This document shows positions 12,101 to 24,100 of a stretch of 64,000 bases of DNA, piece by piece (within the stretch, counting starts at the first letter, position 1; each line of letters opens with the position of its first letter). A model generated the notes under the pieces. The model did no database searches. It worked only from the letters and a program-made list of their open reading frames with translations, and was not told the origin of the DNA. Both the position numbers and the translations under genes were made by a program. This DNA is from Chionis minor (lineage: Eukaryota > Chordata > Aves > Charadriiformes > Chionididae): positions 62,001-126,000 of the forward strand of contig VZSF01000979.1 in the NCBI GenBank assembly GCA_013398295.1. The letters are read 5' to 3'.

Positions 12101-15100
12101 GATATAGAAGGAAGGATTACAAATTTATGAATCAAATTTCAGCTTAAGATAATGACAGCTACAAAAATCCAAATTGCTTTTCCAGTTGTGTGATCTGCTC
12201 AAAGTATTGAGAGGCACTATAAAGTTTTGTTTCTTCAGTGGATAATAAAGCAGTTTCTGCTTTCTCAGCCTGGATGGCGTAGGTTGTGGGTGTAAATAAG
12301 CATTTCTTTTTTTAAATGTGGTGGGAGGTGGGAAATGTGAGAGACTTGCCAAAAATTGATTTAAGAAAACTGGAAAACTGCTGAAATACATAAAGGGATA
12401 TAACAATGGAAGATTAAAAACATCAAAACTTTTAGTCTGGGTAGAATAATTTTAGAAAAAGCATTTTTAATGGTCCTCCCATGTGTTGATGTGTTCCAGC
12501 TCTGTGAATTTGATACTACGTATTACTGGGTGAAACATCAGCCTGAATTCCTTGATTGAGAAGTACTTTTGGGTTAAAACCTGTCTTCCCTTTTCCCATC
12601 ATGCACACAGTCTAAGGGAGTGCATGATCAGAACTTACATTAGAGCTGTACTTTATTAACACTTTGATTCTTCTGTCACTGAAGACAAACGGGCCCATTA
12701 AGAAAGTTGTTTAGAGTCGGCTTGCACAGATGAGCTATGTTATTTGAGTTTTACTTGAGCTTTACAGTTTTTGTCTTCAATGGTTTTGAGTACCACAAGT
12801 TGTAGAATGCTCAGGTAGGCTTCCTTCAGCAGTTAGGACTGGTTAAATTTTTTTTTTTTTTCTTTTATAAATCTGCCTAGGCTTATAATACACTTTACCA
12901 GCTAGAAAGCACTCTGATTCCTGCTATATATGGAGTTAAAATTATGTGAAACAGGTAGAAGAAAGTGACCTTCAGCAAATACTATTTCCATGCAGCGAAG
13001 TATAGCTTTAAACAGGCTCATAAGAAGTTGATAATTTCCTGAAAATAAGCTGGTATATTAATATTTCCCTTTTTATAAGTAATGCCAATTTGTTAAAATC
13101 GCACACAAATGAAACTTAAGTTCAAAATTGTAATACACCAGGAAATTCTTAGTTTAGTTCTCAGCAAACTGAGAGACAATCAAACTGTTCCTCAATTGTG
13201 GAACGGTTTGCTATTTTATTAGACCAAATTGATTCCAGTTATTCCATTTTAAACAAGAAATTGTGAAGAGTTTTTGCTGTGTACTATAACATTACAATGG
13301 CAATTCTACAAGTCTAAGTTTTGTGCTTGTGGTGGTATATCGCCAAGGAAAAGACGCAGTCGTTTTGCTGCTTACTTGTTTTTTTTAAGGCATAACAGCA
13401 AACATCTGGTAAGAATGTATGTTCGCAGTGATTATTTGAATTATTTACACTTAGAATTAAAATTCTTCACTGACTACAATTTATGAGTATTTTTCTTTTT
13501 TTAGCTATTGATGTCATGGCATTAAGTCTCTGAAAGAAATACACATCTACTTGCCCAAAGCGTGGAAGGGTGGGATTATTTTTTTTTTTTTTTTGGCTAA
13601 GCATTTTTGTAGTAAAATAAATATACAATCACTATGTAGACAAATGCATCCTGTTTCAGGAAACAGCTTAAGGGCTTGGTATTGAAAGTAGGCTGCTTTC
13701 AGTTGTTGCAGATGCTTGACCTGGCAGAGTTCCAGGGTTGCTAGTATCTTTTACATTTAAAGGAATTTTGAATAGTTGAAAAGTCTGTATTGACAGATGC
13801 TTGTCTAGCACAGACCTTGATGTCTGTATATAGATAACATTTACGCAGGAGATGCTTGTTATCTGTAGTTCAAATGAGTAAGTGCTAGAGCCATGGGAAA
13901 ATATTTTTTGTGTCTTTTCTCTGGAACTAAATGTACATGAACTGAAAACTGTCTGTGATATGAAAATTGGTCTCTTGCGCCATAAAGTATTCAATTTTGA
14001 ACAGTGCCTCAGTTTAGTTTCTGATTATGTTCTAACACAATTCTGTCAATTAGTAGCATGGTTTATCTTCCATTTTTTCAGTTTTCAAAATAAATTGATA
14101 CACATTGTAGGACTTCTTAGTGTTTATTAAATCTGGTAGGAAGAAGGCTTTAAGAAGTATCGTGAAATCAGCTTGATCCTGAACCCTGCTGTGCTCTTAG
14201 CTTCAAAGATATAAATAAATTCATTACTTTAGGTCATAAAACCTCTCTTGCAAACTCATGCTTTGGAACAGGCCCCAGTTTGTTAGTTTTCTCACCTTTG
14301 GCATTTAAATCCAGTTATTATATCAATTTTTTGTGGTTGTTTGCCAAATAAAGTTTGATGAAAAACATGAGGTCACCAACAGCAAAGACCAAAATAATCC
14401 TTCTAGTTATAAAGCAAAATAAAAGATAAATCTTTTAGTAAAACTGTAAAGCATTTACGAGTATTTGACCTAGGCAATCCCTCATCTCCTGTCTTCATCC
14501 TTGTATACTATATGAGTAAAATGCTCATAATAAATGATCTTTTGACCACTACCTGACCACCAGTGTAACAGGAGCCCATAACTCTTCAGCTTAATTTGTA
14601 ACATAACTAGCATGGGGTTTTTAAATACATGTAAATGTATGAAGTAATTTTCATTTGCTACTGTTTTCTCAAAGGTTAACTCTGAATACTAACACTATCT
14701 TACTTAAGCTTTGAAAATTTCTTACTTTAACTTCTGAGCTGCTGACCTTGGTTTGCCTTTTCCTATGAAAATATATTATAGCTGCCTTCTCAGTTGACGG
14801 GTTTATAGCTTGAGCCTCTCTAATTTCTTTCTGGAAGCTTCAGTATCCATCCAGAGAAATATGCTTCGTTTCATAAAGGCAAAGTGGGAATAAAATGTGT
14901 ATATGATCTTTTTTAGTCACCCTGTCCATTCACTTTTCTCCCAGATTTTTCATATCTCTGTTTTTAAAGAAGAAAAACCTGTTTTTAAAGAAGAAAAGTG
15001 TGTTTCGTAAAGGAATAGATGACTAGTTTAGCAGGAAAAAGCATGTTCTCATCATGTTTATGCTGTTGTTTTATCTGAAGCCACATTTGTGTACTGTGTG

Positions 15101-18100
15101 GTCTATTTCTTCTACAAAAGATCTAAGAAAGTAATTTTTTTAATGTGAAATTGCAATTAGAAGGTCTGCAATTAGGAATCCTTGTTTATAATCCAAAATT
15201 GGAAGTCCTGCAAGACACTCAATACAAAAAAAATGAAGGAATGACTTCAGAAAACTACTTATCTTTGTACTTTTTAGATACGGCACAACTTCAGACTTGA
15301 ATTTGCTTTTATCAGTTCCCTTTTTTTTTTTTTTAAGATAAAGTTAAAATGTTTATTTTGGAATGAAGTTTGTTAAATGTAGAGCTAGGTGCAGCTGAGG
15401 TAGTTAAGGTTGATGACTATTTAAAAAGTTTCTTCAAGCCGTGCTAAGGTGGGGAATGATACAGGTCTGGGAGTCATTACTGTCTCAATTCTTGTTAAAT
15501 ATACACCTACAACTTGGTACAAAGTGAATGATAGAAGTTTTGATGCTGTTAGGATTTAGGATTTCTCAGGTTTGTTTTGATTTAGGAGATGGTGGGAAGA
15601 GAAAAGGGACATGGCCTTGCAGTAGATTATTTTGCAGTATCTGTTTCTCCTATAATGGACACAGCTTGCTTTTAGAAACTGTTGTGTTCCGATTACATAT
15701 GGGTAAATAGTATCTTGCAATCTCATTCTTCTGCTAATTGAGAGTTAAGAAAATGCCTAACCATTTGGGTCGTGTGGTCATAGTTCTTAATTCAGGCTCC
15801 GATACGGGTCAAGCTGGGGCTTTTTCAGCAGTGGAAAGAGTGAACATAGGCTGTGGAGCTGCTTGTGTGACAGTTGCCCAAAGAATTGCTTAATAAGCGC
15901 AATGTTTAGTCCTGCCGCATTTTTTATGCTTGACTCAAGTAGGGCATTGACTGCGATTTGAGGATATCTGCTTCATGATACAGAACATAAAGGAAAGAAA
16001 TGTCTCCAGTCTAATAACCAAACTGTAACGCTTACTCTCTGTAAACTTCTGAGCTTGACTGTTTTAGAAATGCAGTATAGCTTTTCTGTGAAAAAGTTGT
16101 CTCCTAAGGTGTCTTAACCGAAAACTGAGTGTGAGGAAAAGGTCTCTGAAATCATACTTGTTTATTCTGTTGTCTGAAAATAATTCTTCCTCTTGTCCCA
16201 CTTGAAGGCTGTACAAGAAACAGAAAGGGGGCTGATATCAGAGCAGCGTTTGTTTCCAAGTGCATGTCTTCTGGGAAACGCAACATGAAGCAGCAGCTTT
16301 CAAGCCCTGCCAGCTCTTGTCAGATTTTGCTGTATCAGTATCTAATTTATTGCCCTCTTTTTGGGAAATGCTATGTTCACAGCTAATGTAATTACTGTCA
16401 TGCTACTTTAATAATTACTTAGAAGTCAAATTAGAGCTGACATGCATCTTCTGACAAAATAGCTGTTCCATTAGAGAATGTTAATTAGTTGAAACCAGTC
16501 CTCCTTTTTAGGAATGTACATACCAGACTTGATGGGAAGTTTTTTTCTCTGGTCCAAAATGGAATTTCTAGTCAAAGCCAAGCCTAGAATAGCAGAGAAA
16601 GAGTCGAGGGGTTTAAGGAGTCGCGTGTGACAGAAGATTAAGACAAAATTTAAGACCCTTTTCTGTTTTGTTGTTAACACTAGACTGAAGATGCTCCCTT
16701 TTCTGTCAGTGTCTTTGGCAAGTACAATTCCACGTTGGATGAGCAAATAAATATTTTTATATTTTGGCCAAAATAGCTAAACCACAACTCACTCAGGTAT
16801 GATATCCCTTGTGACGTGAGAGACAGCTTTCAGATTTCTGATCTGAATGGGACAGGAAAATGGTTGAAAGCTGGGACTGTTCCCACCTAACACACTCCAG
16901 CTGTAGTTTCCGTGTTTCAGAAAAAAGCCCTGAGTAGGGTCCCGTGTTTCAAAAACATTTTAGACCTGGTGGCAGCCAAGCAAGTGTACTTTTGAAGACA
17001 GGCAGATTATTTCCCATGCAGCCTTAATACAAACCCTTAGACATCTACTTTACTTAGAACAAATGTTTTTAGCTGAATCTTTACTGAAAGGACTTGAGAA
17101 CAAAGGAATGAGACACAAAATATATGTAAATACACTTATGTGTGTGTGTAAAGATGAATTATGCTCAAAGAATGTGGTATCTTCATGTAAAAAAAAAAGT
17201 CAGCTCTTAGCTTGTAGTTGCTTTGGTAGCTGAAGGAATGACTCAGGGCGCAGACTCGATAGTTATCATCAGGCCTCAAGATTTGTTTATTGTAGGAGGA
17301 GCTTGGTAACAAGTGCTACATTTGGGATGCTGAATGCTCACGAACATCTCCCTCAACCATTCCTGATGCTCTGGCAGTTGCAGCAGGTGTTGCTGAAGAG
17401 AATTGCCTTTTCCTTGACCTGGAGCGTCCAGCCTGGTGGCTTAAAATGTTTGATACTGGTATTGGTATTTTATTTTAGGTATGAGAGAAATGAATTGCTT
17501 TTATCTTACTTGAATAATTGCCATAAGACCACTTCCACTCCCTTTGGAGAACTGTGTTATCCCATATAATTTATTCCTCTCCCAAGTGGAAACTGCAGTT
17601 CTGCAATAGGGTGGCTAAAAGAAGCTGAAACGGGCTTTCTTCAGATTACACGGTGCTGGGAGAAGCTCAGCTGTCTGCAAGGACAGCCCTGCCTCCAGGG
17701 GCAGGGGCTGCCCTCGCTGCAAGGCTGTGCCGAGGACCTGCTGGGACAGCAGGGCTGAGAGGCAGAAAAGGAGCAGCTGCCTCATAAGGGAGCTTGTCCA
17801 AGGTCCAGAGCTGTGAGGAAAGATGAAAAGCTGTGCTTCAGTGGAAAACATGAGATGCTGTTTTGGGCATTGGACTTCTTCCCCAAAGTGAGCTGCACCG
17901 GAGGTTTGAAATACCAGTACTCGGTTCTGACAACTCATCCTCAGTGGAGGGTGAGATGCTGGCTGAACTGATTAAGCGTGTGTCCAGGGAGAGGAGCCTC
18001 GAGCCCGAGGTCGAGGTTGAAAGTGAGATATCGAGACCTTGCTAACCCTGTCCATGGGGAGTAACTAACTTTGACGAGCCTGCTACACGAGTGTCACGCA

Positions 18101-21100
18101 CAGAGTCACTGCTGTATCTGAGGCTTGGGAACGACTGTCTGTTTTCCTTTCGTACCTGTCTGAAGGGCACCTTACTACTACTGTTATGTAGTGCTTTGTG
18201 GAACAAACACCTCAATGTGTTGCGTGTGCAACTGGCATGATAAGCAAAGGAAAAATTTCTAGTCAGGCATTAAAAAAACCCCAACCAACCGACAACAGAA
18301 GCTGATTGGAGTAAACCTTCCAGAGTTTTTGAGGGGGTGCTTAGTGAGAAGAAACAGGAAAAGAAAGCCAGAAAAAAAATAATGTTAAAAGGTTTGTTGG
18401 TTTTGTGGGTTTTTTTTTAACAGCGTTTCAGGTTGTTTCAGCTAATGTGTTGGTTTTTAAGATAACCAGGCTAGTAAGTATGGTCATTCAGATGACAAGT
18501 TTTTAGACTTTTTCTCTTGAAAGCCTCAGAAATCAGTTATTAAAACTTTATTAATACACAGTCAAGCATAGTGATCTTGGTAAACAACAGGTTTATGATT
18601 GCTTAAGCTATTGCAAGCTGTCTGCATATGTTTTATACGGGTCTACTTGCATGGTCCTGTGTATTTTTGTTATCAGACAAAAGTCCTATTAAATGTTCAG
18701 AAAGAATTAAATTAATGTTGACAATTAATGCTGACAGTTGTGAGTCTAACTTTTCCTGATTTTGAACATCTGTCTTTCTAGCCTACATAGATTATAAAAA
18801 TTTATAAGTCTTCTTCTTTCCAGGGGAGAGTATTGACATTTTCAGTGAAAAATGTTTAGGGCTTTGGGCAGTAGTGTTTTGAAATTGAAGTTTTCACTTT
18901 TATTTCTAGTACACTTCTAAAACTACTTTGTTCCCTATCTTAAGCACTTTTATTTTGACATAAGAACTGGCAAGAAATAAATGTATGTTGGAGAGCAGAA
19001 GGTTCCTAACTACTGGAAAAATTAGAAGTTGGAACAGCCTTCCAGTCAGAACAATCAGAGCAAAAGGTCACATTTATATGGAATTTGTTTACCCTGAAAA
19101 ATACGATGTAGTTGCCAGCAATAGATAGAAATCAATTCAGCAATCCTGTACCCTATGCTCTCAACAGAAGCAGAGCACTTGCTGTTGTTATTTTAGCAGA
19201 GCGTTCTGTTGCCCCATGTTTATCAGTCCAATCGTTGATGCATCACATTTCAACAGAAGCTACAGATTGCACCACAATACTGACTTTTGTGTCAGACAGG
19301 GATTAGCTGTCTGACCTGACTATGCAAAGATGTGTTGTAGGTTGGGGCCGGATCGGCCCAAGCAAGCCGAGCGACAGATGTTCCCTCTCTCCTGCCGAGA
19401 GAGAAGAAGAGAGACTAGTTTAGTAAGAACTAAACTACTTTAATGAAATATAAAGAATAAAATAACAAAAAGAAAATAATGATATATACAAAACCGTATC
19501 AAGCTCCCAGGATGACAATCACGTCACCAGCAGGCACTGGGAAGTCCCAGACTGGACTCAGCGACAGAAGGGAACTGGATCCAGGAACACACGGGTCAGG
19601 ATCAAAGGCAGACGAACCAACGGAGTCCTCCTCGGACGCCAGCCATTGAAGAAGGAAAGCAAGAGTCCCAGCAAGAGCAAAAGCCCAAGCAAGTCGGAGA
19701 AGAGGGTGAAGCCGTAAAACGGGAAACGGATAAAACCGGAACAACTGAAACAACGGATGCTGAGCCTTTCATCCCTCAGCTTTTATACTGAGCATGATGC
19801 AGATGGGATGGAATACACTGTTTGGTCAGGTTTGGGTCACCTGTCCTGTCTGCTCCTCCCCACAGATGGGACCCCTCTACTCCTCTCCACTTCCAACCCT
19901 CCAACGAGGCAAATAACAAAGTTGTCTGGCCTTGGTCGTTATCGCAGTAAGTCTAAGCAAGAGCCTCTCTGCGCACCGTGCCTTGGCATCAGCTATAAAC
20001 ATGGGTCTTATTGCTCTGAGAAAGAGCAGTTTTCTGCACAATATGCTGTTAATTTTAGCAGTTAGAAGAGGCCTAGTTAGAAAGCAGAGTTGCTGAACAA
20101 AATTGGTCCTGTTTTACCTCAAACCAGGACAAGATGCTTAGGTTAGCTACCTGATATGGGTTTCATGAGTACTTTCCTTTCAATCCCGTCCAGTTTTATG
20201 TCCTCCAGGAGCTTTATTATTAAAATATTAAAAAAATAATTTTTGAGCATTTTGTTTGTACATAAGCATCAGATTGTCACTGATCGTTAAATGTGTCTGT
20301 TTTAGAAAGCATGTTTTCTTCAACAATTTTGAAGCGAGCTTCTGTGAGTCGGTCCTCTGTGTGTATCGGCATGGCTCAGAAAAGTCTGTTTCAGACAAAG
20401 GCAACTGCAGTATCCAAAGAGCTGTAGACCAAAGAATAAAAACAGAGCTCAGCATCAGCGCTGCTGTGCAGCCTCGTAGCTGGGCTGGAAGGAAAAGCTG
20501 GAAGTGATCCTTTGCCACTCTCTGCTGCCGCTGAAACTGTAGTTAGGTGCTACTTGCATAAAGTTGATTTTAAATCTATGATAAGGTAGCACCTATTTGC
20601 AAAAGGAGTATTGTGGACATAACCTGATGGCATGAGGTTCTTTTGTGCCTTTTTATGAGGTCCTTTTTTAACACTCACAGCTCCTGTTGACTTTAGAAGA
20701 CTGAGTCACTCTTAAATAACACAAAAACTGACCTTAGCTTTGCAAAATTCAATTTAGCCTGGACAAGTGGCATGTGTGGGAAAAGATAAAATTTCCTCAG
20801 TGTTAAAACTTCCATGGTACTTCTGTGAAGTTGATGCAGATGTTTGAAAGAAAGAGCAACAGGTTCTTTATGGAACTCCTGGTATTCTGGTAGCACCAGA
20901 TATTTTCTGAACAGGACTGGAGTAGGTATCTTAAAATCTCGGGTGTACTTCATGTGCTGTGGGTGGGAAATGTAAGTTATTAGCGCCAGTAATTCATGTA
21001 GAAAGCTCTATCTTAAACTGCATCTAAAAAACAGGATGTTTTTCTACCTCTAGAGTCCAGCTTTAATTTTGGGGAGGGAAACAAACCTTCCTCTTATAAT

Positions 21101-24100
21101 CTCTTCACGGCTAGTACCAAATTTCCCTGAATTGTTTGTTGACCAGTAAAAAAGAACATTTGCAGTAAAAAGACCTAGGATTTGTTCCGTTTCAACTAGT
21201 TTAGCATTAAAATCCCTACACCAATGGGACAGCAAAAGATGCTCTTACTGGTGCCTAAGTGTGTTAGTCTTTAAACATAGTAGATATAGTTGATAATGTA
21301 TATTAATTTGCTAAAGGTTTCAGTACGTTGCTATTCAATATTCATAATTCATGGTGAGATACTGGGTTTTGGAGAATTTATTAACTTTTTAATTGAAAAA
21401 AAGTTATCTAGACTTTAAAAATATACCACATAAAAGAAGAATATTAAATCCCCATAAACTGTTAATGAAAATTACTTTATTTCCCCAACAGCATTGTGGA
21501 ATTACAATGGTAGAGGCAGCAATCTTGATCATATCCCACTTCAAATGTGTCACACATGATCATTTCAGGGAGTTAGTTTCTAACAAACATCAGAGGGGTA
21601 TCTTCCATTCTCAGTTCAGCTGAGTGATACTGGTGTGAAGTTGGCATTTTGGCTTTGTCATCTTGTCTGATGATCTCAGGTGAACACTGTATGCCATTTC
21701 CTGACTTACAGGTACATTAATCCATTTACAGAAAGTTTGGGTTTATCTGTTGCCTGTACATTATGTTCACCTCACAGGCGGACTGGAGATTAGCCACTAA
21801 CGTATAAAACAGCGAGCCTGCAAAAGTCATTGTGATTGTCTTACACCGTAAGATCAGTAAAGCTGCATGAGTAGAGTAAATAAAGAAATAAGCCTATCAG
21901 TAGTCTATGAATTGCCTAGTGCAATACCAGTTGTTCTTGTTGGGATTTTTGTCCAAATCAACAAACCTTTGTATTGCTGATCTTCAGGTTTCTTTAGGGT
22001 GCAGTATTCTTGTGATGTGTACGTGGTGGTGGTTTTTGTAGCCTTTTCTAGATTAGGCAGCTATTTTATGGTTGTATATGTTCATGGAAGATTGGATTTA
22101 ATGACCACTGTGCTCGTTTGTAGCCTCCCATTCTTGTCTGCTTCAATTTCTCAGTTAAAAATGTAAAATGTATGTTATGACTAAGCCATATTCTTTAAAC
22201 TGTCCAATGCAAGAAAAGATTCATTATCACTGTTAACAGTTCATAGGTAGAGATGAGTGAGGAAACAGGCAGGCTGAGGATTATCTTCTCATTTAGCAGT
22301 GAGCAGTCATAATTTTAAAACCAGAGAAGCTCTGTGTGTCTTGGTAGAGAGCTGGTACTGTAATTACCCATGCCAGGGCATGCTTGAGACACACTCAAGA
22401 TTTTGCTGGTGAGCAGGTCAGAGCTGATCTGCTCAGACAGGCAGTGCCTGCTACCATGTGCTCCTGCACAACAGAGCTGGCATTCCTGGCAGGCACTTGA
22501 CTGCTGTGCAGCTGGGAACGAAGAGGCACTTCCATCTGACCTTGTGGTGTGACAGTGCTAGCATCTTGGAACCATTCATGGTGGAATTCCAGCATGAATG
22601 AACAAATATGTGAATTATTTTCCATTACTGCCTGTAGGAATCTCTTATCAACTGTATTCTCACCAGTTATTCTCTACTGGTATTCTCTCATTTTTCCGGT
22701 TACTGATAGGAGAAAAAGTTTTAAAAAAGCATCTTGAACAGTATTATTGACGATAGAACCGATTCATTGCAAAGACTTAGCATGCGAAATAGAAACGAGG
22801 AATTGTTTGGATGCTGGTTTGGTTTTTTTTTCAGTCTAAACTCAATGCCAAGCATTTTTAAACCTTTCAAAATTTGCTTTTAACAACAGTAGCTTTCATG
22901 TCTTGCTCTCCAGTTCTGCTCTGAGAAAACTGCAAGTGGATTTAAACTTTACTAGGATACTTAGATTTGTAAAAGTGTTTTCTATCTTAGACTGTTGTAG
23001 CATCTCCCTGTGCTGTTTAAATGGAGTTCGGTTTTGTAAAAATACTTTTGATTTACATTTTGCTGGAATCTGTTAGCTTTATATAACAGGTTTGTCTGAA
23101 AAATAATGTCTTTGTCCTAAGAAGCAGTTTAAAGTTTAAGAGTTTTCAAGTCCCTGTTGGAAGTACGAGAGTACATCTTGTGAACAGGGAAATATGGAAT
23201 TCTTTTTTATGTAGCCATGACAGAAGAAGCTGGAGCTACATAATGTTTCCCTCTCACTCTATTAGAAGATTACTCAGATAAAGAAAATTAATGTTCTGTT
23301 GTGTTCCAATGAAAATTATCATAGATGTATTTTCAGAAATAACAGAAAAGGTGTTTTCTATACAATTTGACTATAGTTTGCAAGTTGATTTTTTTTTCTT
23401 TTCGTATGCATATCTGAGATTTAATTCTGAAGTGTGTCTATCCCTGCTTGGCTCTGGAAGTTTTTGTTTGGTCAAGATCTCTGCTTGCTTTTGAGGTTGT
23501 TTCCCCCCAAATCACTGCATAGCAGAGTTGTATGGGAACAAAGGAAAAGATAGATATTTCTAAGCTTCCATCTTTTCCCTCCACTACACTTATTGCAGTT
23601 TCTTGGATCCCAGCTGAATTTATACTGATGTGTTTTATAGACATAAAATATGAGCTATTGGCTTTTAGCATGCATAAGCATGACCAGCTCTGCAGAGAGA
23701 GACCTGGGAGTTCTGGTGGACAATAAGTTGACCATGAGCCAGCAATTTGCCCTTGGCCAGCAGGTCGAGGGAGGTTATCCTCCCGCTTTACTCTGCCCTG
23801 GTGAGGCCACATTTGCAGTAATGTGTCCAGTTCTGGTCCCTCCTAGTTAAAAAATAACAGCAAACTGCTGGAGAAGGTACAGCAGAGGTCTACAAAGACT
23901 ATCAAGGGAATGGAGCACCTCTCCTATGAGGAAAGGCTGAGAGACCAAATGAAGAGAAGACTGAGAGGGGATCTCATCAATGCTTATAAATACCTAAAGC
24001 ACAGGTGTCCAGAGGACGTGGCTAGACTCCTTTCAGTGGTGCCCAGCAACAGGACAAGGGGCAACGGGCACAAAATGGAACACAGGAAATTCCATCTCAA

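Larger units (their letters stand above)
11561..19327. other. ITGA1 intron 1, PELO to solo LTR
   Basis: AT-rich intronic DNA with T runs at 13579-13594 and 15321-15334, a 21-base direct repeat at 14958, a hairpin at 13181-13210 and a CR1-like relic near 18985-19100. A moderately GC-richer patch lies at about 17630-18130; its open frames have no recognisable family. No gene is supported. Confidence 0.6.
19328..20136 (-). mobile_element. Solo LTR, ERVL-like, with 5-bp target duplication
   Basis: The element spans 19333-20131 (799 bases), begins TG and ends CA, and is flanked on both sides by AGATG (19328-19332 and 20132-20136). A 5-base duplication fits class III (ERVL) elements. Read on the minus strand it starts TGTCCTGGTTT, as in avian ERVL LTRs from memory. 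It has TATAAAA (complement of 19781-19787) and, further on, ATTAAA (complement of 19439-19444) followed by a perfect 9-base-stem hairpin (19416-19437). This gives a U3-R-U5 order running antisense to ITGA1. No internal retroviral genes are present, so it is a solo LTR left by recombination between two LTRs. Confidence 0.85.

Noticed and set aside
13181..13210. microRNA hairpin
   Set aside because: An 11-base stem is far too short for a microRNA precursor.
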